A program made the translations under genes and the position numbers. This document shows positions 1 to 6,115 of a stretch of DNA of 11,426 bases, one piece after another (positions within the stretch are counted from its first letter, which is position 1; every line of letters starts with the position of its first letter). The stretch covers positions 1 to 11,426 of the forward strand of contig NZ_CAJJIC010000071.1 of assembly GCF_905187505.1 (NCBI RefSeq). The letters run 5' to 3'. A model generated the notes under the pieces. That model worked only from the letters and a program-made list of their open reading frames with translations. It had not been told where the DNA came from and made no database searches. The DNA comes from an uncultured Mailhella sp. (lineage in GTDB: Bacteria > Desulfobacterota > Desulfovibrionia > Desulfovibrionales > Desulfovibrionaceae).

Positions 1-712
1 GCTGGTAATCTGGGTTTCCGGCAGGCAGATTCATGCGCTTTGTCATGAAGTCGGGGTCGAATTCCAGGCCGCGTTGTTTGCAGAGTCCTTCCAGGAACTC
101 GAAGGTCAGGGAGCCGCGCTTATGGCATATGACGGGGCGGCGCATGATGTCGGCGAGGGGGAGGGGGACGTTTTTCAGTTCCTCGAAGGGCGCGGAGGCC
201 ACGAACAGGTCGCTGAACGAGGAGAGGCGGGTTTCCTTGAGTCCGCGGAAGTCTTCGCCGGACACGGCGGCCACGGCGAAGTCTATGGCGCCGGACTTGA
301 GTTCTTCCACGGCCTGGCGCGAGGTGCCTCCGTACAGCCGCAGTCTGACGCCCGGGTAGAGGGCGTGGAAGCGGTCGAGCCTCGGCAGCACCCAGACGCG
401 CAGTGCGGTTTCGCTCGCGCCTATGGCCACGCTGCCCGACTGCAGCCCCACCGCCTGTTCCAGCTCCTCGCGTCCCCGCCTGAACTGCTCGCAGCCCGCC
501 TCCACATGGGCGTAGAACATACGTCCCTCAGGCGTGAGCTCCACGCCGCGTCGGTTGCGTATGAACAGGCGGCATCCGAGCTCCCGCTCAAGCGCCGCCA
601 TGGAGCGCGACACCGCAGGCTGACTCGTGAACAGCATGGCCGCCGCCCGGCTGAAATTCCGGCAGCGCGCCACGTGATAGAACACCCGGCAAAGTTCCCA
701 GTTCAGCTCCAT
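1..712 (-). CDS. LysR-type transcriptional regulator, C-terminus cut off by the window edge
   Basis: This is a DNA-binding regulator of the LysR family. Read from the ATG at 712-710, the frame stays open for 237 codons to the left edge. The N-terminus starts MELNWELCRVFYHVA. It carries a winged helix-turn-helix over about residues 18-37 (FSRAAAMLFTSQPAVSRS), followed by the family-typical LERELGCRLFIR and LTPEGRMFY. The start of the effector-binding domain is visible (SGSVAIGASETALRVWVLPRL, about residues 92-112, then FHALYPGVRLRLY). Usual length is about 300 residues, so roughly 60 C-terminal residues lie outside the window. An AAGGA Shine-Dalgarno 6 bases before the ATG supports this start. 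The gene is divergent from the EamA transporter at 859 and the shared gap holds a LysR-type dyad, so it very probably controls that transporter and itself. The effector cannot be deduced. Confidence 0.95.
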   Translation of the reverse strand, partial: MELNWELCRVFYHVARCRNFSRAAAMLFTSQPAVSRSMAALERELGCRLFIRNRRGVELTPEGRMFYAHVEAGCEQFRRGREELEQAVGLQSGSVAIGASETALRVWVLPRLDRFHALYPGVRLRLYGGTSRQAVEELKSGAIDFAVAAVSGEDFRGLKETRLSSFSDLFVASAPFEELKNVPLPLADIMRRPVICHKRGSLTFEFLEGLCKQRGLEFDPDFMTKRMNLPAGNPDYQ

Positions 713-737
713 GCCTTTTCCTTGTCATGCATTTTTA

Positions 738-752
738 ATATGACTGCCATAT
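738..752. promoter_or_regulatory. Probable LysR-type operator (T-N11-A dyad)
   Basis: ATATG-N5-CATAT is a perfect inverted repeat and contains T739-N11-A751, the classical LysR-family recognition pattern. It overlaps the putative -10 (TATTAA, minus strand, 740-735) of the regulator gene, which suits autorepression. Its centre is about 54 bases upstream of the likely transporter start site, which suits activation. A second imperfect site, AAATG-AG-CATTT (754-765), lies between it and the transporter -35, where an activation-binding half usually sits. Confidence 0.65.
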
Positions 753-763
753 CAAATGAGCAT

Positions 764-792
764 TTTACCGTATCACTCCCCCCTGCTATAGG
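764..792 (+). promoter_or_regulatory. Putative sigma70 promoter of the EamA transporter
   Basis: The -35 candidate is TTTACC (764-769) and the -10 candidate is TATAGG (787-792). They are 17 bases apart, and an extended -10 TGC (784-786) precedes the -10. Transcription would start near 799, about 60 bases before the ATG. The match is moderate, as expected for a promoter that depends on an activator. Confidence 0.45.
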
Positions 793-858
793 CAAGAGGT
801 CCCGGAGCGCGGAGAGACTCGGCGCGCCGAAAAAGCCTTCAGGCAGGAACCTTGCATC

Positions 859-1842
859 ATGAATCGCGGATATATATTCATCTTTCTGGCCACCATCTTT
901 TTCAGCTCCATGGAAGTCGCGCTCAAGACCGTGGCGAACGACTTCAATCCCATGCAGCTTACCTGCACCCGCTTTCTTATCGGCGGCATTCTGCTTATTC
1001 CCTTTGCGCTGCGCGGGCTGAGGCAGCACGGTGCGACCGTCACGCCCGGCGCGTGGAAGGGCTTTGCATGGCTCGGCTTTGTGGGGCTCGTGGTGAGCAT
1101 GATGCTCTATCAGGTGTCCATTCTGTACGCTCCGGCGTCGGTGGTGAGCGTGCTTTTCAGCTGCAATCCCGTGCTGGTGCTGGGCTTTGCCTATCTCATC
1201 CTGCACGCGGACATACGTCCGCAGCACATTGCGGCGCTGGTTCTGGAAGTGGCGGCGGCCGTCATCATCATTGATCCTCTGCACATCAGCGTTGATCCGA
1301 CGGGCATCGTGCTCGTGCTTCTTTCCGCGGCCACCTTCGCTCTGTACGCCGTGCTCGGCAAGAAGCAGTGCGCGCAGTATTCCGGCGTGGCCGTCACCTG
1401 TTTCAGCTGCCTTGCCGCCAGCGCGGAAATGATCGTGCTCATGCTCATAAGCCACATAGGTCCCGTAGCCTCCGCCCTTGAGTCGGCGGGCATGGGCATG
1501 TTCGCCAACATGCCCTTCTTCACGGGCTACACGGCGGACAACATTTTCAACGTGCTCTACATCTGCGTGTTCGTCACCGCGGGCGGCTACGCCTGCTACT
1601 TCATGGGCATGGAAGCCACGTCCGCCATGCAGGGTTCGCTTGTGTTCTTCTTCAAGCCCGTGCTCGCTCCCATTCTCGCCATGATCGTACTCGGCGAAAG
1701 CATCCCGCTGAACATGTGGCTCGGCATCGTGATCATGCTCGTAGCCTCCGTGGTTTCCATGATCCCCACATGGGAAGCTCTCATTGCCGCCGGGCCCTTT
1801 GTCTTCAGCCACCTCCTGCACAAGGGACATCAGGGCCGATAG
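859..1842 (+). CDS. EamA/DMT-superfamily transporter, probable metabolite exporter
   Basis: This inner-membrane carrier belongs to the drug/metabolite transporter superfamily. It has 327 residues, the usual size for a ten-helix protein made of two EamA repeats. The first repeat spans about residues 5-140: the opening helix with FFSSMEVALKTVA, the RFLIGGILLIPFAL segment, and the YAPASVVSVLFSCNPVLVLG signature. The second spans about 150-310 and has the matching TSAMQGSLVFFFKPVLAPILA motif near its end. Hydrophobic helices cover almost the whole length and no signal peptide is present. The ATG at 859 has an AGGA (845-848) 10 bases upstream. The gene is divergent from the LysR regulator, a common pairing for exporters of amino acids or other small metabolites. 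The substrate cannot be read from the sequence. It is monocistronic, with a terminator 25 bases after the stop. Confidence 0.95.
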   Translation: MNRGYIFIFLATIFFSSMEVALKTVANDFNPMQLTCTRFLIGGILLIPFALRGLRQHGATVTPGAWKGFAWLGFVGLVVSMMLYQVSILYAPASVVSVLFSCNPVLVLGFAYLILHADIRPQHIAALVLEVAAAVIIIDPLHISVDPTGIVLVLLSAATFALYAVLGKKQCAQYSGVAVTCFSCLAASAEMIVLMLISHIGPVASALESAGMGMFANMPFFTGYTADNIFNVLYICVFVTAGGYACYFMGMEATSAMQGSLVFFFKPVLAPILAMIVLGESIPLNMWLGIVIMLVASVVSMIPTWEALIAAGPFVFSHLLHKGHQGR

Positions 1843-1866
1843 CGGCACCCCGGCACTGCCGGAAAC

Positions 1867-1912
1867 GGCCCGTTTCTCTCCTCCCCCTGCTGAGAAACGG
1901 GCCTCATCATTT
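1867..1912 (+). terminator. Rho-independent terminator of the EamA transporter
   Basis: A perfect 12-bp stem (GGCCCGTTTCTC, 1867-1878, with GAGAAACGGGCC, 1892-1903) encloses a 13-base loop. It is followed by the moderately T-rich TCATCATTT. It starts 24 bases after the transporter stop. The U-tract is interrupted but the stem is very strong. Confidence 0.8.
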
Positions 1913-2095
1913 AAAGGGCCGCCGCACGGGAAGAACGCGCGACGAAACGCCCTTCCGCGCCGCGCGTGGGGCCGCACCTCGCCCGCCTGCGCCCCGCCCT
2001 GCCGACTTTCCCCTGCGTCCTGCCGTTCCCTGCCCCGCAACTCCGCTGCCCCCGCGCCCGTCATGACGGACGATGACGAACGCTCCTTCCGCCGC
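1913..2095. other. Intergenic spacer between convergent units, no gene seen
   Basis: GC-rich stretch between the terminator of the plus-strand transporter and that of the minus-strand small membrane gene. The open frames here have no Shine-Dalgarno or recognisable protein. The only notable structure is a 12-base perfect palindrome, CCGTCATGACGG, at 2058-2069. Confidence 0.6.
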
Positions 2096-2144
2096 AAAAA
2101 AACGCGGAACCTGTCCGGGAGCCATGCTCCGGGCGGATTCCGCG
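2096..2144 (-). terminator. Rho-independent terminator of the small membrane-protein gene
   Basis: On the minus strand CGCGGAA (2144-2138) pairs with TTCCGCG (2109-2103). The interior contains further pairing between CCGGAGC and GCTCCCGG. Seven T residues (2102-2096) follow immediately. It lies about 37 bases after the stop at 2181, which supports the idea that the small ORF is a transcribed unit. Confidence 0.85.
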
Positions 2145-2180
2145 TCTTTGCTCCTGGCCGCAAAACGGCCGGAAGCCGCG

Positions 2181-2462
2181 CTACACGGTGATGATGGTAA
2201 GAAGGCTCGGCAGCTCCTTGCTCAGCACCACGAAGTGGAACACGTTGAGAAAGAAGGGATAGTTGAGCTCGGTGTAAAAATTGCGCACCGCAAAGTACAG
2301 AATGCTCAGTCCCATGAACACCGGCAGATAGTAGGTGAAGGGAAAAAGCAGATTCTGCGCGTTCATGGGCAGCCCGCCTATGGTCATCGACGCGTACATC
2401 ACCGCCACGTCGAGCACGAACAGCGCGGGCACGAGCTTGATGGAATTGAGCACCTTGGTCAT
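2181..2462 (-). CDS. Small hydrophobic protein of unknown function, probable inner-membrane protein
   Basis: I do not recognise this 93-residue protein (96 if the ATG at 2471 is used). It begins MTKVLNSIKLVPALF and is strongly hydrophobic. Likely membrane segments lie at about residues 8-28, 39-60 and 66-90; the last is less certain. The few charged residues sit between segments. The start at 2462 is preferred because AGAGG (2476-2472) lies 9 bases before it but directly abuts the ATG at 2471. Three signals argue that it is real: a promoter-like pair at 2573-2545, a hairpin at the expected 5' end of the transcript, and a canonical terminator after the stop. It stands alone, convergent with the EamA transporter and 200 bases downstream of the first porin in the same orientation. 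It could be an accessory membrane peptide, but nothing in the context fixes a role. Confidence 0.65.
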   Translation of the reverse strand: MTKVLNSIKLVPALFVLDVAVMYASMTIGGLPMNAQNLLFPFTYYLPVFMGLSILYFAVRNFYTELNYPFFLNVFHFVVLSKELPSLLTIITV

Positions 2463-2494
2463 GATCAGCATCCTCTGGGAAGTGAAGTGTGGAA

Positions 2495-2537
2495 GGCCCG
2501 TTTCCGCACGAAAAACGTCATGGTGCAGAAACGGGCC
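2495..2537 (-). promoter_or_regulatory. Long hairpin at the predicted 5' end of the small membrane-gene mRNA
   Basis: GGCCCGTTTC (2495-2504) pairs with GAAACGGGCC (2528-2537). One C/A mismatch is followed by a further 4 bp (GCAC 2506-2509, GTGC 2523-2526). The predicted transcription start is about 2538, so the RNA would begin at this hairpin. The outer 10-bp stem is the same as in the terminator at 1867-1903. No T-run follows on either strand, so it is not a terminator in its present form. Confidence 0.5.
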
Positions 2538-2544
2538 GAAAGGT

Positions 2545-2573
2545 GGTATAGAATGTTCCTTTCAAGGACGCAA
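2545..2573 (-). promoter_or_regulatory. Putative promoter of the small membrane-protein gene
   Basis: On the minus strand TTGCGT (2573-2568) and TATACC (2550-2545) are separated by exactly 17 bases. Both hexamers are partial sigma70 matches. The implied start, about 2538, coincides with the base of the hairpin at 2537-2495. Confidence 0.4.
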
Positions 2574-2618
2574 CGGCCGCGGCGCGTTTTTTCCCGGCAG
2601 GAACCGTGCGGCGCGCAC

Positions 2619-2652
2619 AAAAAAACGCGCGACAGCCTGAGCCGCCGCGCGT
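2619..2652 (-). terminator. Rho-independent terminator of porin gene 1
   Basis: On the minus strand ACGCGCG (2652-2646) pairs with CGCGCGT (2631-2625). The run of seven T residues (2625-2619) follows directly. It starts 19 bases after the porin stop codon and separates the porin transcript from the small membrane gene downstream. Confidence 0.8.
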
Positions 2653-2671
2653 CCGACGCCCTGCGCCGGTC

Positions 2672-3982
2672 CTAGAAGCTGTAGCGGAAATGAAGCGCCG
2701 CGCGCCAGTCGTTCTCAAAGGACGAGCCGGAGCGGCCGCGGGCCTTCGAGGTGTCGAAGTCCTCGAAGATGTACGCCAGCTCGAGGGCCGCGGTCAGATT
2801 TCTGTAAATGTCATACGTGGTCAGGGCGTTGAGCTCCACGGCCGAGTCTTTGGTGGTGAGATAGTCGTATCCCTCGCCGTAGCCGCCGTTGTTCTTGTTG
2901 TTGGTTCCCGCAAAGTAGGTCACGCTGAAATCGTGGGACAAGCCTTCGAGGAAGGACACACCGCCGAGCTGCATGCTGACGCCCCAGGTTCCGCCGAAGG
3001 AGGTGCGATGGCCGCCGACTATGCCCCATGCGGCATCAAAATACGTGCTCGTGCCGTCGAAATCGCCGTAGATAATGGGAATCTGACCGGAATGCATGGC
3101 GCGGCCGCTCCTGTCGCCGGAGGCATACCAGGCAAGCAGCGCGGGCTCGCCGAAGCTCATGGCGTAGGAAGCCCTGCCCACGGCGTACCAGCCTTCCTGA
3201 TCCTGCGACGCGGAATAGTCGGCACGACCGTATGCGGCGTCGAGCGCGAGGGTGACGGGCTCGAAGGGCTTCCACTCCATGCCCGTGCCGAAGATCATGA
3301 CGTCGGCACGGCCGGAGCCGGTCATGTTGCCCTGCTCGGTCACGATGTCGGGAAGGCTGCGCTCGCCCTTTTCGTTCCTGAAGTCGCCCCTGGTTCCGTA
3401 CATCGCCCACGGCGACACGGTGAAGCCGTCGAAGGCGGCGCTGCCCACAAGACCGAACAGATCGTACTTGGGCGCGTGGATGTCGGACTTGTCGCCGAAG
3501 CGGTTCGCGCCGCGGGCAATGCGCGTCCAGAAGCCGGTGAGCTCATAGTTTTCGGCAAAGGGCACGGAAACCACCACGCCGTCGGCCACGAAATCGGCAA
3601 TCATGGACGACGTGCTGGCGTACGAGGGCAGATCGAAGGCGTGACGCCCCATGCGAACCTTGACGGGCGTATTCGGCACGATCCAGTCGACGTAGGCCTG
3701 CCGCACGAAGATTTCTTCATTGGTCCCGGAAGCATCGGCGCCCCAGTCGTATTCGCCGACCTGCATCTGCAGATACCCCGAAAGGCTTTCGCTGGCGCTG
3801 AAGGTCATGCCCACGCGCACCCGCTGTCCGGTGTAGTCCGTGTTCTGTCCGCGGAAGCCCTCGGAGCTCGTCTGATACTGAAAGAGATACTCGCCGTCCA
3901 TGGTGACGTCGACGGCAGATGCGGGGCCGGATGCGGCCATGATGAGCGCGGCCGCAAGAAAAAGTGTGGTGCTTTTCTTCAT
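2672..3982 (-). CDS. Outer membrane homotrimeric porin, paralogue 1
   Basis: This is a beta-barrel porin of the Desulfovibrio homotrimeric type, forming water-filled channels for small solutes in the outer membrane. The product is 436 residues. The start at 3982 is chosen because it opens a clean signal peptide (MKKSTTLFLAAALIMAASG, about 23 residues, cleavage after ASA before VDVTMDG); an in-frame ATG at 4096 would put a charged tail in front of it. The mature chain alternates amphipathic strands, glycine- and aromatic-rich, with no long hydrophobic helix. It ends in FRYSF, and the terminal Phe is the usual BAM recognition signal. Conserved blocks include RMGRHAFDLPSYAS, GMEWKPFEPVTLALD and GWYAVGRASYA. 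By eye about 70% of residues match the second porin; the differences cluster in presumed loops (for example GDFRNEKGERSLPDIVTEQ). It has its own terminator and AT-rich upstream region, so it is probably transcribed separately from the neighbour. Confidence 0.96.
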   Translation of the reverse strand: MKKSTTLFLAAALIMAASGPASAVDVTMDGEYLFQYQTSSEGFRGQNTDYTGQRVRVGMTFSASESLSGYLQMQVGEYDWGADASGTNEEIFVRQAYVDWIVPNTPVKVRMGRHAFDLPSYASTSSMIADFVADGVVVSVPFAENYELTGFWTRIARGANRFGDKSDIHAPKYDLFGLVGSAAFDGFTVSPWAMYGTRGDFRNEKGERSLPDIVTEQGNMTGSGRADVMIFGTGMEWKPFEPVTLALDAAYGRADYSASQDQEGWYAVGRASYAMSFGEPALLAWYASGDRSGRAMHSGQIPIIYGDFDGTSTYFDAAWGIVGGHRTSFGGTWGVSMQLGGVSFLEGLSHDFSVTYFAGTNNKNNGGYGEGYDYLTTKDSAVELNALTTYDIYRNLTAALELAYIFEDFDTSKARGRSGSSFENDWRAALHFRYSF

Positions 3983-3988
3983 TCGTCG

Positions 3989-4019
3989 TTTTCCCGAACG
4001 TTTGACCGACTGGCGGTCA
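3989..4019 (-). promoter_or_regulatory. Porin 1 leader module: stem-loop plus shared 12-mer before the start codon
   Basis: On the minus strand a 6-bp stem with a 5-base loop (TGACCG 4019-4014, CGGTCA 4008-4003) is followed after 2 bases by CGTTCGGGAAAA (4000-3989). The ATG comes 6 bases later. The GGGA in the 12-mer is the only Shine-Dalgarno-like sequence. The second porin has the same order of parts with a different stem sequence, which suggests a conserved translational control element. Confidence 0.5.
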
Positions 4020-4439
4020 TTCTCGCGCCACCCCGCAGGAACGTTCTCCGGCCCCTCAACCTTTGCTTCCGCCCTCAGCCTGTGCGGGGTGTCCATACGC
4101 AGAAGAAAACCTCTCCCAAAATAATACGCCTGTCAAGTTAATTGAAAAAGAATTTCATTTTTATTTAAAAAACATGACGGAAAACGAACGCCCCGCATCC
4201 CCGCAGCCGGGAACGCGGAGCGCCGCGCGGGACGGACGTGACGACACGCCGACCGCGATGGACGCTCCTCTCTCTCGCCGGCAGAACGCGGAAGGAATGC
4301 GCCCCTGAGTCCCTGCCGGATGCCTCCGCCGCTTCCGTGACGGCGAGCGGGGAAACATGGCGTCGGCAGCGCCCTGCGGACGGCGACGCCGAACGCTCCT
4401 TCCCCCGCCCTCCGTTTCTTCCTGACAGCTGTGACGCAA
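4020..4439. other. Intergenic region between the two porins; AT-rich putative promoter, no gene seen
   Basis: The part from about 4116 to 4175 is sharply AT-rich and probably holds the porin 1 promoter. A TATTAT -10 (4126-4121, minus strand) has weak -35 candidates (TTTTCA, 4148-4143) 16 bases upstream. A perfect TTGACA (4136-4131) is also present but badly spaced for that -10. From 4180 to 4439 the DNA is GC-rich. It holds a 7-bp hairpin (GGCGTCG 4359-4365 with CGACGCC 4385-4391) without a T-run, and an 8-base palindrome ACAGCTGT just after the porin 2 stop. I see no convincing terminator for porin 2 and no coding region with a ribosome-binding site. Confidence 0.45.
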
Positions 4440-5732
4440 TCAGAATTTGTATTCGACATGGAAGGCGGCACGCCAGTCGTCGTCATGGCCGCCGCTGCGA
4501 CCGTGCGAGGCAGACGTGTCGAAATCCTCGATGATGTAGGCAAGTTCCAGAGCGGCGGTCAGATTCTTGTAGAGCTGATAGGTGGAAAGAAGATCGAACT
4601 CCACGGCGGAATCATCGACGGTGAGGTAGTCGTAGCCGTCGCCGTAGCCGCCGTTGTACCGGCTGTTGGTGCCGCCTATGTAGGTGACGCTGAAATCGTG
4701 GGAAAGATCGCTTATGAAGGACATTCCGGTGAGCTGGACGCTCACGCCCCAGGTGCCGCCGAAGCTGCAGCGATGGCCGCCCATGGGCCCGAAGGTATTG
4801 TCGAAATAGGTGCTTGTTCCGTTGAAGTCGCCGTAGATGATGGGGATCTGGCCGGAGTTTTCGGGACGGCCCTTTCGGTCGCCGGAAGCATACCAGGCCA
4901 GCAGCGCGGGTTCGGCAAAGTCGAGGGCATAGGAGGCCCTGCCCACGGCGTACCAGCCTTCCTGATCATGGGAATCGGAATAATGGGAACGGCCCCAGGC
5001 CGCGTCGAGGGCCAGCGTGACGGGCTCGAAGGGCTTCCACTCCATGCCCGCGCCGAAAATCATGATGTTGGCGCGACCGGCGCCGCTGATGTTGCCCTGA
5101 GCCGTCAGGTTGTCGGGTTCAAAGCCGTCGGTGTGGCCCTTGGAACCGTATATGGCCCAGGGGGACACGGTGAAGCCGTCGAAGGCGGCGTTGCCCACAA
5201 GACCGAAGAGGTCGTACTTGGGAGAGTTGACGTCGGCAACGTCGCCTTCGCCGTTGACGCCGCGGGCCATGCGCGTCCAGAAGCCGGTCAGCTGATAGCG
5301 GTCGGCAAAGGGCACGGAAACCACCACGCCGTCGGCCACGAGGTCGGCGATCATGGGAGACACGCTGGCGTAGGACGGCAGATCGAAGGCATGACGGCCC
5401 ATGCGTATTTTAATGTCGGTGTTCGGCACGAGCCAGTCGACGTAGGACTGGCGCATGGTCACGGCAACGTTGTTGCCCGTGACATCCGAGCCCCAGTCGT
5501 AGGTTCCGGCCTGAAGCTGAAGATAGCCGGAAAGGTTTTCGCCGGAAAGAAAGGTCATGCCTATGCGCAGACGCTGCACGGCGAGGTCGGTGTTCTGACC
5601 GCGGAACCCTTCGGAACCGGTCTGGAACTGGAACTGATATCTGCCGTCCATTTTGACGTCGACGGCGGAAGCGGAGGAACAGACGGAGGCCGTCATTCCG
5701 GCGGCCATGAGAAGCACAGCAAGTTTCTTCAT
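4440..5732 (-). CDS. Outer membrane homotrimeric porin, paralogue 2
   Basis: This is the second Desulfovibrio-type trimeric beta-barrel porin, 430 residues, in tandem with and upstream of paralogue 1. The start at 5732 gives a signal peptide MKKLAVLLMAAGMTASVCSS with cleavage after ASA at about residue 23; in-frame codons further upstream (ATG at 5858) encode a charged stretch unlike an export signal. The mature protein starts VDVKMDGRYQFQFQT and ends VEYKF, with the terminal Phe expected for BAM-dependent insertion. It shares long identical blocks with paralogue 1 (RMGRHAFDLPSYAS, VADGVVVSVPFA, GQIPIIYGDF, SFGGTWGVS). It differs mainly in a shorter presumed loop near residues 230-245 and at many loop positions near the C-terminus. 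The pair most likely arose by tandem duplication followed by loop divergence, which would alter selectivity or surface exposure. Promoter sequences differ between the copies, so the two may be expressed under different conditions. Confidence 0.96.
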   Translation of the reverse strand: MKKLAVLLMAAGMTASVCSSASAVDVKMDGRYQFQFQTGSEGFRGQNTDLAVQRLRIGMTFLSGENLSGYLQLQAGTYDWGSDVTGNNVAVTMRQSYVDWLVPNTDIKIRMGRHAFDLPSYASVSPMIADLVADGVVVSVPFADRYQLTGFWTRMARGVNGEGDVADVNSPKYDLFGLVGNAAFDGFTVSPWAIYGSKGHTDGFEPDNLTAQGNISGAGRANIMIFGAGMEWKPFEPVTLALDAAWGRSHYSDSHDQEGWYAVGRASYALDFAEPALLAWYASGDRKGRPENSGQIPIIYGDFNGTSTYFDNTFGPMGGHRCSFGGTWGVSVQLTGMSFISDLSHDFSVTYIGGTNSRYNGGYGDGYDYLTVDDSAVEFDLLSTYQLYKNLTAALELAYIIEDFDTSASHGRSGGHDDDWRAAFHVEYKF

Positions 5733-5735
5733 GAT

Positions 5736-5764
5736 TTTTCCCGAACGCTGCCGCGGTCGCGGCA
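5736..5764 (-). promoter_or_regulatory. Porin 2 leader module: stem-loop plus shared 12-mer before the start codon
   Basis: On the minus strand TGCCGC (5764-5759) pairs with GCGGCA (5754-5749) around a 4-base loop. CGTTCGGGAAAA (5747-5736) follows after 1 base and ends 3 bases before the ATG. The 12-mer is identical to that of porin 1, while the stem is different in sequence but equal in length. Confidence 0.5.
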
Positions 5765-6111
5765 ACGGCTCTGCTCCACCTTTTTCCTTTTCCGGATGTC
5801 GCGCGCCAGAATCATTGCGGAGCATACAAATTATGGAACCTGTTTTGCGCAAATCCACATTTTGTCAATAAAAAAGAAATAAAAAGGTAATAAAATGTTA
5901 AAAACGGTATGAAATCCCTGTTCATGCCTCCGAAACCTCCTGCGCGGGGACCTGACGCCCCACAGCCATGCCCTCCCCTTCCAGACTATCGGCGCGCGCC
6001 GGGCATAGGTCATCGTCACGCATCCTGTTGCCGCCGCACGCCGAAGGGCGTCACGAAGGGGCGGGGCAAAAAATCAGGGAAAATCACGAAGGGCACGGCT
6101 ATGCTGCCATC
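5765..6111. other. Divergent intergenic region between porin 2 and the nuclease, no further gene seen
   Basis: The AT-rich tract 5826-5910 probably carries the porin 2 promoter. It includes TTGACA (5868-5863, minus strand), CATAAT (5835-5830, minus strand, 27 bases away and so not a normal pair), and a perfect 10-base palindrome TTTGCGCAAA (5844-5853) between them that could be an operator. The plus-strand side (5911-6100) is GC-rich. I cannot identify a convincing promoter for the nuclease; a weak CATAGG -10-like hexamer occurs near 6004. A 4-codon ORF overlaps the nuclease start (6101-6115). Confidence 0.4.
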
Positions 6112-6115
6112 ATGA
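6101..6115 (+). CDS. Four-codon upstream ORF (MLPS) overlapping the nuclease start
   Basis: AAGG at 6089-6092 lies 8 bases before the ATG at 6101. That ATG opens ATG-CTG-CCA-TCA-TGA. The TGA (6113-6115) overlaps the nuclease ATG (6112-6114) in the classical ATGA arrangement. The nuclease ATG itself lacks a well-placed Shine-Dalgarno (the same AAGG is 19 bases away). The sequence therefore suggests that ribosomes may first translate this minimal ORF and then restart on the nuclease. Inference only. Confidence 0.35.
   Translation: MLPS

Noticed and set aside
703..2163. Long minus-strand open frame opposite the EamA transporter
   Set aside because: It is histidine- and arginine-rich shadow coding on the opposite strand of a clear membrane transporter, with no family features.
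4161..4439. Possible small gene between the two porins on the minus strand
   Set aside because: It is Arg/Ser-rich translation without a Shine-Dalgarno or recognisable domain, in GC-rich spacer.
2606..5882. Long plus-strand open frames opposite both porins
   Set aside because: They are mirror images of the porin coding frames; the two resemble each other only because the porins do.
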